Assembly: GCF_003346515.1 (NCBI RefSeq) | Contig: NZ_QQNA01000080.1 | Span: 1-64,000 of the forward strand | Reading direction: 5' to 3' | DNA from: Streptomyces corynorhini | Lineage (GTDB): Bacteria; Actinomycetota; Actinomycetes; Streptomycetales; Streptomycetaceae | DNA length: 64,000 bases | Shown: positions 41,441 through 50,704 of the stretch, one piece after another | Layout of the letters: each line of letters begins with the position of its first letter | Numbering within the stretch: the stretch's first letter is position 1 | Notes under the pieces: model-generated | The model's input: only the letters and a program-made list of their open reading frames with translations | Database searches by the model: none | Told to the model about the DNA's origin: nothing | Translations under genes and position numbers: made by a program

Positions 41441-41713
41441 ATGCGGCCGCACCGCAGCGCGCTCGTTGCCCAGGCCATCGCCGCCGGGCTGGCCCGCGCG
41501 ATGGTCGATCAGAGGATGAGTGCGAACGCCCTCGCCGGCAGGAGCGGCGTCAACCGCCAGGTGATCACCAATGTGCTCAAGGGGGCGGTCTGGGCCGACA
41601 TCATGACCGTGGTCGAACTAGAGGGCGCGCTCGGTGTCATGCTGTGGCCCCGGCACGTGGACTGGGATCTGGCCGCGCTCGTGGACCTGTCCCCCGGTGG
41701 AGAAGAGGGGTGA
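41441..41713 (+). CDS. Small XRE-type HTH protein
   Basis: 90 residues from ATG 41441 (GTG 41438 also in frame). LVAQAIAAGLARAMVDQRMS, ANALAGRSGVNRQVITNVLK and TVVELEGALGVMLWPRHV give a complete HTH_3 fold. The start is embedded in TGATG with the upstream 17-codon leader, suggesting translational coupling. It faces the ssp operon convergently and may regulate the island, or be cargo of the neighbouring cassette. Confidence 0.7.
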   Translation: MRPHRSALVAQAIAAGLARAMVDQRMSANALAGRSGVNRQVITNVLKGAVWADIMTVVELEGALGVMLWPRHVDWDLAALVDLSPGGEEG

Positions 41714-41787
41714 AGCTCCCCCGCTCAGAAACCTTGGCTGAACCGGTGTGACAGGGGGCCTGACAATTGATCGCGAACGAACGAAAG

Positions 41788-41823
41788 ATGCCTGACCCGC
41801 AGGGAGTCCTGCGAGCCAGGCAT
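41788..41823. terminator. Bidirectional terminator between the XRE gene and sspD
   Basis: ATGCCTG (41788-41794) pairs with CAGGCAT (41817-41823), with CGCAGG and CCTGCG forming an inner stem. It lies 14 bp past the sspD stop and 75 bp past the XRE stop, between two convergent genes. Confidence 0.7.
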
Positions 41824-41837
41824 CGGATGAAACATGA

Positions 41838-42674
41838 TTAAAGGTGACAGACCGCGCAGGCGGCCGAGTCGTCGTCCTCATCCAGTGCGTCCGAGAGGAT
41901 CTCCAGCAGCGGACGGTTCGGCTTCACGCGCTTGGCCGCGCGGTCAAGGGCCGCCTCGTGCTTGGCCTCGATCTCGTCGCGGCGTTCTATCAGTTCGCCC
42001 AGCGACTCACCCTGCGACCAGGTGTACTTACGGCCCTGCATGGCCGTGTCCTGGTGCTTGAGCTTGTCCTCGTAGGCGACCGCCTTCTCGTAGAGCTCAG
42101 GGTGCCGGTCCTTGAGACCCACCCACTCGTGCTTCCGCTGGAAGAAGCAGAAGTAGCAGCCGGACCGGGTGCGCCACTCGTAATAGCCGGGGAGGCCGAT
42201 GCCAGCCTCTTCGAGGATGCGGTCAACGCCCGCGCGGTCGATCCCGTCTTCGCGGAAGGGGAAGACTGCCGTGATGTTGGGCTTGGTGCTCACGTAACCC
42301 AGACGGTTCTCGTCGGCGCGGATCGCCACGTACGAGATGGCCTCGTCGTCACCGATCCACTCTTCGAGGGGCCTGATCTTCAGGTTCTTCGTGCACCAGC
42401 GCATCTGGGGGCTGGGCAGCGTCCCTTGGTAGACCTCCAGCCAGTGATCGAAGTCGCGGGAGGAGTTGAGCCGTGCGATGGGCTTGCCGAGAGCGCCTTC
42501 GAGACGGTTCAGGTATTCGTAGGTCTCGGGCAGCTCGGCCCCGGTGTCGCAGAAGAAGTACTCCATCTCCGGTACCCGGTCGCGCATGTAGATCGCGAGG
42601 GACGAGGAATCCTTACCCCCCGAGATCCCGAGTACGTGGCGCTTCTTGCTGCTCGTACCGTCGGTGTCTGTCAC
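41838..42674 (-). CDS. sspD: SspD-like PAPS-reductase-family enzyme of DNA phosphorothioation
   Basis: 278 residues. ISGGKDSSSLAIYM (17-30) is the PP-loop ATP site of the PAPS reductase/DndC superfamily. PSPQMRWCTKNLKIRPLEEW and SGCYFCFFQRKHEW carry Cys residues seen in DndC-like proteins, and the C-terminus ends CAVCHL. In phosphorothioation the enzyme activates the DNA backbone with ATP so that sulfur from the desulfurase can be installed. It is last in the four-gene operon, 2 bp after sspC. A DndC-like label is the alternative; gene context favours SspD. Confidence 0.87.
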   Translation of the reverse strand: MTDTDGTSSKKRHVLGISGGKDSSSLAIYMRDRVPEMEYFFCDTGAELPETYEYLNRLEGALGKPIARLNSSRDFDHWLEVYQGTLPSPQMRWCTKNLKIRPLEEWIGDDEAISYVAIRADENRLGYVSTKPNITAVFPFREDGIDRAGVDRILEEAGIGLPGYYEWRTRSGCYFCFFQRKHEWVGLKDRHPELYEKAVAYEDKLKHQDTAMQGRKYTWSQGESLGELIERRDEIEAKHEAALDRAAKRVKPNRPLLEILSDALDEDDDSAACAVCHL

Positions 42675-42676
42675 GG

Positions 42677-45600
42677 CTACTTCTTCCTCTCGGATGTGGC
42701 GCTGTCCTGTTCGGACAGGCGCTCAGCCAGCGCGGCGAGCAGGATGCGCGCGCCGTCCGGGCCCAACGCTTCCTCAGCTTGCCTGATGACACTGACAACG
42801 AGCGTGTCTGCGGCATTCCGCGAGCTCTTGGGGACGTGGATGAGCGTGCGCTCCTCGTTCCCCTGAGGTGTGGTGAGCGTCAGCAGGTGCGTATCGATCT
42901 GTCGCCGCTTCGGCTTCGCGCACTTCGCGGTCGTCACGGGAAGTGTGGCGACCGACTCTTCCGTCTCCACTTCCTCTGCCTCCTCGGATTCCGAGATGCT
43001 GTAAAGGTGGCTCACCCGGTCGAGAGCGCGTGCCCTGTCCCGTACGACGCGGGGGAAGAGATCCATGTCGCGGTCGGTCCAGTCCCCGAGGGCCTGGTTG
43101 ACGAGCTGCACGACAACTGTGCCGAGCCAGTCGTCGTCAGGGAGCATCTCGTTCGTCACGCGGGTCACGAAGCCGTGGAGGCTGACTTCGAGAGAAGCGT
43201 CGGCGAAGCCTTGCAGACGTTCGGCGAGTCCGGTGCGGAGCTCCTGTGTGCTGGCTGCCGGAAGCCTGAACTCCTTCGCCAAGGTCTCCACCACGTACCG
43301 CCGCAGATTCTCACTCGCGTCAGTGAGGTCACCCAGGGCAGAAGTGAGACGCGAAATGAACGCCTCGGCTGCTTCCGGGTCCTTCTTGGCTCCCGGAGTG
43401 ATCGGCTCGAAGCCGAGCGCCTCGGGCAGTTCTTCGAAGACGAGCATGTCCGGGTCGGTAGCGCTGGAGAGTACGTTCCGGACTACGAGGGTGTCCTCGT
43501 TGAGCCGACGCGTCTTGAGCGAGTACTGGTCCAGGACCATGACTCGTTCCAGCATCCCACGGGTGACCGCGAGTAGGGCCGGGTTACGGTTCGCGCGGCT
43601 GCGGGGAATGTCGACGTCCAGCGACTCCACGAGGCCATCGAGCACAGCGCGACGCTGACCGCGGTCGACGGGGGTTGACTTGACGGTGAAGCGTTCCGGA
43701 TAAGGAACGTTGAGGCGTTCCACAAGGGCGGCTGTGAGGCGAGGGCAGTAGTTGCCCTCCTCGAAGAGCGCCACATCGTTGCCGCGCAGGATGAGCCCGG
43801 CGACCACCAAGATCGGAACTACACCGGCCTTCACACCGTACGGAGCGGCCATGAGGCGCTCGTAGATGTCGACGATAGGCGTCGGCTCCGTGGCCTCGTT
43901 CAGGGCTTCCTCGAGCGCCTCCCACACAGGCATGACGCTCGCGTTCGCCTCGGCGGTCGGGCGTGCCATGCCGTGGGTGTGGATGGTACCGCCGGAGCTC
44001 GTTCCGCCGCTGACCTCTCCGGCTGCGCGGTGCAGGCCCAGATGCTCTACGACTCCGTCGTAAAGGGCGCGCTCCGCAGGGAACTTGTCCTCGGGCCAGC
44101 CGAGACGCGGCAACCCGGTCTTCTCAATCATCGCTGTGAGGACTTCGCGACGCGTTCGAGCTGCGTTGCTTGTGAGCTGGTGGCGCCCCACCATCTCGTT
44201 CCTGACATGCGGGGTCTGGTGGTAGACCACGTTGCATGCCTCGGAGACGAGCCCTGCGTAACTGCGCGCTCTGAGCTCCTGAGCGGGCTCGCCGTCGGTT
44301 TCCTCGCCGCTCGTCCAGAGGTACCAGCTCGACTCATCGCTACCGGGTCGGAACGCCTCGGCAAGCAACGCGGTGATCTGCTGGGAGAACTCTCCGGCTC
44401 GTTCGTTGATCTCGCGGCGGGCGACGTGATCAAGCTCTTCGTCGCCCATCAGGTCCTGAAGCGCGACGAGAGTGGTGCCGGCGGCCAGCACTGTCTGCGG
44501 ATTCTTGGTCAGTCCGACCACGACCGGAAGTGGGGAGTCCACTCGAGGCGTGCTTGTTAGGTCGCCGAGGTGGAAGACGAGCATCCCGTCCGCCGAGTCC
44601 TGCACGATCTTCGGGCCACGTAGTTTCACCGTCTGGTGGCTGACCGCCGTCACGAAGTGGCGCTGCATGCCGGTGAGCTGACTGTGCGCGCCAGCTGCGA
44701 CCGCGTTCGGAAGGACGTTGGTGCCGAGGTGCTTGTTGAAGTAGCGGACAACGTCGTCGGGCTGGAGCTGAGAGGCGATCTCACGTACCCGGGCGTCGAT
44801 ATCGACATCGGTGCCTTGCCAGATCCGGTACTCGTTGCTGTATGACCGGTGAACGACGAGCCCGTCCTTCACCAACTTGTCCAGTCGCTTCTGCATCTGC
44901 TTGAAGCGCTCGACATTGGTGGCATCGAGGGGGTCGTTCAGTGCGAACTGGATCATCGCGGGGGTAGCCCGGAGCAGACCGTCCGCATCGATGAGATTCA
45001 GGACGCCGATGGCCTTGAGGAGCTCTTGGTCCTCCTCCGGAAGACCGTGGGCCTCCTCCAAGCGAGCATCGATCTCCAGCCACCGGCTCGCCTTCGATGA
45101 GGCGAGGATCGTCGTGCGCCCCGCAGAAAAGAAGAAGTCGTACAGCTGGGGGATGCGGAGGGTAGAGGCGCGCTCCGGCGATGCGTCAGCGAAGGTGTCC
45201 AGACTGCGCCGCACAGTGAACGGCTCATCGTTGACCAGGAAGCCGCTGAGGCTACGGTCGTTCTGACCGATCTGCGATGCCATGAGCGGAGCGGCGAAGG
45301 CCGTGAGCGGGTGCAGGGGATACAGGTTGGCAAACGACTCGACGGAGATGTCGACCACCGAGTGCAGCGACTGCTCATGCCAGATGCCGTGAGCGGCCTG
45401 CGCCTGGGCTTCGATCATCTTGCGGTTCTGCTTCGACACCCCCGCGTGGTTCAGCTTTCGCTGGAGGAGATAGGCCGCGTCGCCGAGGTTGGGCGCGAAG
45501 GTGACGTCCTCGAAACGCCCCTGGATCTTGGCCCATTCTTGGGTCTGGGCCGAGCTTGCCCGTGAGGCGTAGTCAGTGAACGCCAGGTGCTGGAGGGTGA

Positions 45601-46339
45601 AGATGAAGAGCGGAAGACCCCTGGCGCCAGCGCCCTTTTCCGCAAGCAGCTGGAGGAGGAAGACATCGCTCCCTGCATCTCCGCTCTCTTCTGCCGAGAC
45701 CAGGTGCTCCAGCGTCTTGCCGAATTCGTCGATGATCAGCAACAGCGGCGCCTTGCCGCACAGCAGGGTGACGGCGTCTAGCAAGCTGTCCGATGTCGGT
45801 ACGTCCGTCTCAGCGCAGGCGCTCATAACGGCGGATACGTCCTTCGGAACGCGCTTCTTCCACTTGCGTTCCACCGCGGTCTGCAGAGCCCGATGGATCG
45901 TGACAGCCAAGGGCTCACGGCGCGCGGTGGTGACCGCACCCAGGAAGCCGTCGCCGGTGAGCGCCTTCCGGGTCTCAGCGATTTCCTGCGCCAGTGCGTT
46001 GTGAGTCGCAGAGACTGCCTCGTAAGCAGCACTGCCGCGCTTCGCATCGTGCCCAAGGAAGGCGTCGATCAGGTTCGCGAGCGTCGACTTGCCGGAACCG
46101 TACGGTCCCGTGAAGGACCATGCGCGGGAACGCTTGGGGTCGCGCAGGGCGCTTCCCACTCGCTCCAGTACGTCCTGGGCGCGGACGCCTACATACGGAG
46201 AGTGCAGGTCGGAGTCCTGGACATCGCGCTCCAGATTGGTGGAGCGGAACTCCGTACCAACGAAGCTGATCCCCGAAGGGATCTGCGCACCAGTGCTCTG
46301 CGATTTGGTGCGCGGGGAAGGCTGGGTCGCCGTGGTCAC
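42677..46339 (-). CDS. sspC: SspC-like large P-loop ATPase
   Basis: 1220 residues. Walker A GPYGSGKST at 78-86 and Walker B LLLIIDEFGK at 199-208, then LPLFIFTLQHLAFTDYASRA. The long remainder is helical with MPVWEALEEALNEATEPTP and GVKAGVVPILVVAGLILRGN, an architecture shared with BREX-type BrxC-like ATPases. In Ssp systems the ATPase SspC works with SspB and SspD in single-strand phosphorothioation. It overlaps sspB by 4 bp. BrxC is the main alternative, but no PglZ or methylase is present. Confidence 0.85.
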   Translation of the reverse strand: MTTATQPSPRTKSQSTGAQIPSGISFVGTEFRSTNLERDVQDSDLHSPYVGVRAQDVLERVGSALRDPKRSRAWSFTGPYGSGKSTLANLIDAFLGHDAKRGSAAYEAVSATHNALAQEIAETRKALTGDGFLGAVTTARREPLAVTIHRALQTAVERKWKKRVPKDVSAVMSACAETDVPTSDSLLDAVTLLCGKAPLLLIIDEFGKTLEHLVSAEESGDAGSDVFLLQLLAEKGAGARGLPLFIFTLQHLAFTDYASRASSAQTQEWAKIQGRFEDVTFAPNLGDAAYLLQRKLNHAGVSKQNRKMIEAQAQAAHGIWHEQSLHSVVDISVESFANLYPLHPLTAFAAPLMASQIGQNDRSLSGFLVNDEPFTVRRSLDTFADASPERASTLRIPQLYDFFFSAGRTTILASSKASRWLEIDARLEEAHGLPEEDQELLKAIGVLNLIDADGLLRATPAMIQFALNDPLDATNVERFKQMQKRLDKLVKDGLVVHRSYSNEYRIWQGTDVDIDARVREIASQLQPDDVVRYFNKHLGTNVLPNAVAAGAHSQLTGMQRHFVTAVSHQTVKLRGPKIVQDSADGMLVFHLGDLTSTPRVDSPLPVVVGLTKNPQTVLAAGTTLVALQDLMGDEELDHVARREINERAGEFSQQITALLAEAFRPGSDESSWYLWTSGEETDGEPAQELRARSYAGLVSEACNVVYHQTPHVRNEMVGRHQLTSNAARTRREVLTAMIEKTGLPRLGWPEDKFPAERALYDGVVEHLGLHRAAGEVSGGTSSGGTIHTHGMARPTAEANASVMPVWEALEEALNEATEPTPIVDIYERLMAAPYGVKAGVVPILVVAGLILRGNDVALFEEGNYCPRLTAALVERLNVPYPERFTVKSTPVDRGQRRAVLDGLVESLDVDIPRSRANRNPALLAVTRGMLERVMVLDQYSLKTRRLNEDTLVVRNVLSSATDPDMLVFEELPEALGFEPITPGAKKDPEAAEAFISRLTSALGDLTDASENLRRYVVETLAKEFRLPAASTQELRTGLAERLQGFADASLEVSLHGFVTRVTNEMLPDDDWLGTVVVQLVNQALGDWTDRDMDLFPRVVRDRARALDRVSHLYSISESEEAEEVETEESVATLPVTTAKCAKPKRRQIDTHLLTLTTPQGNEERTLIHVPKSSRNAADTLVVSVIRQAEEALGPDGARILLAALAERLSEQDSATSERKK

Positions 46340-47460
46340 GCGAGCTCCTCGTTCATGTCAGCCCGCTGGGGGAACAGCCCCTGCGTGGCCTCAGCGTCGT
46401 CCGTGGTCTTCTTCAGGCCGGGCTTCTGCAGCGCCCACTCTGCAGGCGTCGGGAAACCATCGCGCTCGCGCACATGGCCGTACTGCTCATCGAGGACTTC
46501 CCATGCGAGGGCCTCGGGGTTGTCCGCGAAGCGCAGGCTCCGCTGGCCGAGCGACTCCACGATCTCCAGTTGCGGGTGGCTCTCGACAAAGGCTTCGATC
46601 GATCGGGAGAGCTCCGGCTCGCGCATGTGGAAGGCGCGTCCGGGTGCTCCGGGTTCGCTGGCGAGCCGTGCCAGTGAGATGGAGTCCGGCTTGCGGGAGA
46701 AACGCGCTGCGTAGTCCAGGCAGGCATGTACGAGGACACGGGGCGGGAGGCTGGGGCGGATTCCACTGGTGAAGCGGTATGTCCGTTCTTTGCCGCGCCC
46801 TCCCTGGTACTCCAGCAGGCCGAGCTCACGGAAGGGGCAGAGGAGAGAGTCCTCGAAGCTGCCCGGAGAGAGCGGGTTCGCGTCGGGGTCCGGGGCGTAC
46901 ATCTTGATGAAGCACTCGGCGTCACGGGTGATGGACTCCGCTGCCGGCCACTTCTCGCGCGGGAAGCTGCTGTGCACTTCGCGGGTGATGAGTGTGGTCA
47001 TCTCCTCGACGGTGACCCGGGCAAGCGGGGCGAGGTGGAACATCACGTACCAACTCGGCGCGAGGCACCGGGCGTCCTTGTCACCAGAGACGAGCCACCA
47101 GTGCAACAGCCACAGACTGCCGGTGTCCTCTAGATAGGGGTCGGCACCGTCCTCGTCCAGGAGCCAACGGGCCCGCCAGGTCGGCGCGGCCGCGAGCGAC
47201 CGCGACTGGTTCTCGGCGCTGTTGTACTCATGAGTGAGTTTGAATGCCTGCGACCAGTACCGCATTGAATAGACCATGTTCTTACCGACGCCGAGACGCA
47301 CCAACGCGTCCGGAGCATGGAAGAGCATTTCATCCTTCTTGACCTGAAGGTACGCCTTGTGCAGCCAGCCGAAACGAGGGGGGAAGCTTTCGTGGCGGTT
47401 GAATTTGAGTCCGACAACGTCGGAGAGGCGTCCTTCTGGCATTACGGTCGAGCCCTTCAT
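46336..47460 (-). CDS. sspB: SspB-like DUF4007 protein
   Basis: 374 residues. KFNRHESFPPRFGWLHKAYL and LVRLGVGKNMVYSMRYWSQA form the characteristic DUF4007 N-terminus, continuing with SLWLLHWWLVSGDKDARCLA and a late SLARLASEPGAPGRAFHMRE region. In the Ssp system the DUF4007 protein SspB is the nicking component of the modification complex. The first Met (47460) has no obvious ribosome-binding site; Met at 47442 with AAGGG upstream is an alternative start. Located between sspA and sspC. Confidence 0.87.
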   Translation of the reverse strand: MKGSTVMPEGRLSDVVGLKFNRHESFPPRFGWLHKAYLQVKKDEMLFHAPDALVRLGVGKNMVYSMRYWSQAFKLTHEYNSAENQSRSLAAAPTWRARWLLDEDGADPYLEDTGSLWLLHWWLVSGDKDARCLAPSWYVMFHLAPLARVTVEEMTTLITREVHSSFPREKWPAAESITRDAECFIKMYAPDPDANPLSPGSFEDSLLCPFRELGLLEYQGGRGKERTYRFTSGIRPSLPPRVLVHACLDYAARFSRKPDSISLARLASEPGAPGRAFHMREPELSRSIEAFVESHPQLEIVESLGQRSLRFADNPEALAWEVLDEQYGHVRERDGFPTPAEWALQKPGLKKTTDDAEATQGLFPQRADMNEELA

Positions 47461-47495
47461 TTAAAGGAGTGGGTAAAAGGTCTTTGGAGGTCCGG

Positions 47496-48671
47496 TCAAG
47501 GGCCGGCGGTGGCGTTCATGAGCGCTTGTACGTGTGTTACTGCTCGGACTGCGGCGACAACGGCGCGGCGGATTTCCTGCTCTGTGGTGGAGTGCCCCAA
47601 CGAGAATCGGATCGTGGCGTCGGCGTCTTCCCGGCTGAGCCCCATGGCGACGAGGACATGACTCGGACTGGGAGCACCTGCGGAGCAGGCGCTGCCGTCG
47701 GACGCGGCGACGCCAGGCATTGAGGCCAGAATCGCGTCGGCAGGGGCGCCGGGGAACGTGATGCTCGCGACGCCGGGCAGTCGAGGGGCTCGGGAACTGT
47801 TGACGTAGCTGCCGGGGAGTCGGGCGAGCAGCTCTCCCTCCAGGAGGTCGCGCAGCTTGGCGATGCGCGAGGCTTCGTCGAGGAGACGGTGGTTCGCGGC
47901 CTCGGCAGCCGCCCCCAGGCCGACGATGCCGGGCACATTGAGCGTGCCTGCTCGCCATCCACGCTCATGACCGCCGCCGAAGACCAGGGGGCGCTGTGAA
48001 AGCCGGATGCCGCGACGGATGAATAGCGCCCCGACGCCTTGCGGCCCTCCGAACTTGTGGGCCGACAGCGACAGCAGGTCTACGTCGAGCTCCTCCAGGT
48101 CGACGGGCAGCTTGCCGACATACTGCGTCGCGTCCGTGTGAACCAGTGCACCGACAGCGTGGGCGGCCTCGACTACAGGTCGCAAATCCGTGATCACGCC
48201 GGTCTCGTTGTTAGCGAGCATGAGGGAGACGAGAGTCACGTCGTACCGCTGGAGTGACTCAGTGAACGCCTCCAAGTCGATCTGCCCCAGACGGTCAACT
48301 GGCAGGACGCTCAAGGAGCCCGGAATCTCACTCGTCAGTGCCCGTGCCACCTCCAGGACAGCCGGATGCTCGACGGCCGAAGTGACGATCAACCCGCCCT
48401 CGGCGTAAGCAGCTTGCAGGGCAAGATTATTGGCCTCTGTGGCACCGGAGGTGAAGATGATCTCGCTGGCGGAGCAGTTCAGTAGGTCTGCGAGAAACCG
48501 GCGGGATTGGTCGACCCTGCCTGCGGCGTCGCGGCCTTGATGGTGGATGCTGGAGGCGTTCCCCACGGAGTGGAGCGCCTCTTCCATGGCTTTGAGTGCC
48601 GCCGGGCGCATGGGGGCGGTGGCGTTGTAGTCGAGGTACACAGACTGCGTCTCATTTGTGCCTAGTTCCAT
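47496..48671 (-). CDS. sspA: SspA-like cysteine desulfurase
   Basis: 391 residues, PLP-dependent class V aminotransferase fold of the IscS/NifS group. VYLDYNATAPMRP at the N-terminus, FTSGATEANNLAL (cofactor phosphate site), LSAHKFGGPQGVG (PLP Lys) and SDGSACSAGAPSPSHVL (loop with the persulfide Cys) are intact. It supplies sulfur to the SspBCD complex. First gene of the minus-strand operon, 35 bp upstream of sspB. As a general desulfurase it could also serve other pathways, but the operon points to phosphorothioation. Confidence 0.92.
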   Translation of the reverse strand: MELGTNETQSVYLDYNATAPMRPAALKAMEEALHSVGNASSIHHQGRDAAGRVDQSRRFLADLLNCSASEIIFTSGATEANNLALQAAYAEGGLIVTSAVEHPAVLEVARALTSEIPGSLSVLPVDRLGQIDLEAFTESLQRYDVTLVSLMLANNETGVITDLRPVVEAAHAVGALVHTDATQYVGKLPVDLEELDVDLLSLSAHKFGGPQGVGALFIRRGIRLSQRPLVFGGGHERGWRAGTLNVPGIVGLGAAAEAANHRLLDEASRIAKLRDLLEGELLARLPGSYVNSSRAPRLPGVASITFPGAPADAILASMPGVAASDGSACSAGAPSPSHVLVAMGLSREDADATIRFSLGHSTTEQEIRRAVVAAVRAVTHVQALMNATAGP

Positions 48672-49087
48672 TGAATGCCCCCACTCGACGTGATTCGCTC
48701 CTTATGTTGCTCCTGGTGAGTCTTCGCGACCGGTAGCTCATGTTCCACCAGGAGTGCTCTGGGATCCTAGCGAATCTTCGAGCCGAGTGGGATTGCCGCG
48801 CCGCAGGAAGGGCAGGCGTGAGCGGTGCGTGAGCATCCCCTTCCGAAGAGTGCTCCTCTTTGTTCACAGGCGTCTGATCAGGGCGTACGTACACTCAGCG
48901 AGCCACGGATGCACATTCTTCGGCCCGTTGTCAGTGGTCGGCCCTACTGTTAACCGCACGTCGTGATCGGAGTCACGGAAACAGCGGAGATCTGACAGTG
49001 TTACGTGACGGAAGGACGGAAAGTGCGCGGTGAGGACGTGCGAGGCGCTGAGGCGCCTCACCTGAGGTGCGAGAGGGCGGAGGCGGA
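48672..49087. promoter_or_regulatory. Divergent promoter region of the defence island
   Basis: 416 bp without a gene between sspA (minus) and the helicase gene (plus). It is moderately AT-rich near 48690-48730 and 48900-49010. GTGATCGGAGTCAC (48962-48975) is a 14-bp near-palindrome, and TGACAGTGTTACGTGACGG (48993-49011) contains a TGACAN6TACG arrangement resembling a -35 element. GGAGG at 49078-49082 is the helicase ribosome-binding site. No site could be assigned to a specific regulator. Confidence 0.45.
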
Positions 49088-50704
49088 ATGAGCTCACCCG
49101 GCGTCGCGTTCGCGCGCGTCCTTGATGTAGCCCCCCTTGGATACGTGCGCGGGCTCCTCGGCGAGGAGGCGTGCACGCTCCTTGACCTCCTGAGCGGAGG
49201 TACCGCCGACGAGCCCATGCTCCGATCCGTAGCAGCGGCTGCGGTCTCGCCCGAACAAGTGTTGTCCGACTCTGATCGGCGAAAGAGTTTTCTGGAATAT
49301 TTGCCCGCGGGTAAGGAGGGTGAGCTTGCAGAGAGGCTGGGGTGGAATAAAAGCGGCCCAGCTTCAGCGTTTCTGGAAAAATGCGAATGGGTGGCAGGGC
49401 AGAGGCAGATCCTTCTGGGATTTCTCGGCCTGATTGTCGAGCGGGCGCCAAAGGCCCCTCCTGCGTTCCGGGGCACAGCGAAAGCGGGCTACGCCCTCTT
49501 CTCTCATCAGCGTCGCGCGGCTACACGGGCCCATGAGCGGCTGTACGCAGATGAACGGAGGGTCGTACTCCACCTCCCAACAGGGGTGGGCAAGACCCGG
49601 ACCGCGATGAATATGATCAGCGATCATTTGCGTGCACACGAGCCCACTCTCGTCGTATGGCTGGCGCGAGGAAGTGAACTTCTGGAGCAGGCTGCTTCGG
49701 AGTTCGAACGGGCATGGGCGTCCTTGGGGAACAGGGATGTCCACGTGGCACGCATGTGGGGAGACGCAACACCCGATCTGACAGGCGTCACCGACGGAAT
49801 CGTCGTCCTTGGGCTCGACAAGGCGGTGGCAGCGATCAAGAGGGACCGGGACTTCCTCGACCGGTTGGCCCTCAAGGCGACCTTGACTGTCTTCGACGAG
49901 GCGCATCAGGCTATTGCGCCGACGTACCGCAGGGTCACAGATGCGCTGACCCTTCGCCGTGACTCGAGTTTGTTGGGGCTGACCGCAACCCCGGGGCGCA
50001 CCTGGGCGAACATCGACGAGGACAGGCGACTCTCGGAGTACTTCGCTCAGCACAAGGTCATGCTGGAGATAGAGGGGCATGACAACCCGGTCAGCGCCTT
50101 GATCGAGGACGGCTACCTGGCGCGCCCCACATTCCGCACCGTAGCTGCCAACTCCGGTATGAAACTGAGCAGGAACGACCGGCATGCGCTCGCGGATGCG
50201 TTCGACGTTCCCGAAGGGGTTCTGACGGAGCTGTCAACGAATGCGCAGTGGAACCTGCAAGTCGTGCGGACCGTCCTCGAGCTTTCGAAGGAGCACACGA
50301 GGATCCTTCTCTTCGCCGCATCGGTGGAGCACAGCCGGCTGTTGGTGTCCACGTTGGCCGCGCTCGGCCTCGACGCGGAGCAGGTGACCGCCGATTCATC
50401 GAAGCAGCACAGGGCGAAGGTGATCGCTCGCTTCAAGGGGAAGTCGAACCGCCCCATGGTGCTCTCAAACTTTGGCGTACTCACTACTGGATTTGATGCT
50501 CCGGCCGCCAGTGCTGCCGTAGTCGCACGTCCTACAACGTCCTTGGTGTTGTATAGCCAGATGGTGGGGAGGGTGATCCGCGGGCCGAAGGCTGGCGGAA
50601 CCTCAACGTGCGAGGTCGTAACCGTAATTGACCCTGAGCTTCCGGGGTTTGGCGATGTAGCAGATGCGTTTACCAACTGGGAGGACGTGTGGAGCAGCAG
50701 ATGA
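49088..50704 (+). CDS. SF2 helicase of the putative Ssp restriction module
   Basis: 538 residues from ATG 49088, 6 bp after GGAGG. An N-terminal domain of about 130 residues precedes the helicase core: LPTGVGKTRTA (Walker A, 163-173), FDEAHQAI (DEAH at 270-273), LGLTATPGR (motif III) and VLTTGFDAPAASAAVVARPT, SLVLYSQMVGRVIRG (motifs V-VI). It resembles helicases of type I/III restriction and defence systems. The next gene overlaps its stop by 4 bp. I take it as part of an SspFGH-type arm; I do not assign the letter. Confidence 0.85.
   Translation: MSSPGVAFARVLDVAPLGYVRGLLGEEACTLLDLLSGGTADEPMLRSVAAAAVSPEQVLSDSDRRKSFLEYLPAGKEGELAERLGWNKSGPASAFLEKCEWVAGQRQILLGFLGLIVERAPKAPPAFRGTAKAGYALFSHQRRAATRAHERLYADERRVVLHLPTGVGKTRTAMNMISDHLRAHEPTLVVWLARGSELLEQAASEFERAWASLGNRDVHVARMWGDATPDLTGVTDGIVVLGLDKAVAAIKRDRDFLDRLALKATLTVFDEAHQAIAPTYRRVTDALTLRRDSSLLGLTATPGRTWANIDEDRRLSEYFAQHKVMLEIEGHDNPVSALIEDGYLARPTFRTVAANSGMKLSRNDRHALADAFDVPEGVLTELSTNAQWNLQVVRTVLELSKEHTRILLFAASVEHSRLLVSTLAALGLDAEQVTADSSKQHRAKVIARFKGKSNRPMVLSNFGVLTTGFDAPAASAAVVARPTTSLVLYSQMVGRVIRGPKAGGTSTCEVVTVIDPELPGFGDVADAFTNWEDVWSSR

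Noticed and set aside
42677-46339. Reading the locus as a BREX system because of the BrxC-like ATPase
   Set aside because: No PglZ phosphatase, PglX methylase or BrxL is present, while desulfurase and PAPS-reductase-like genes fit phosphorothioation.
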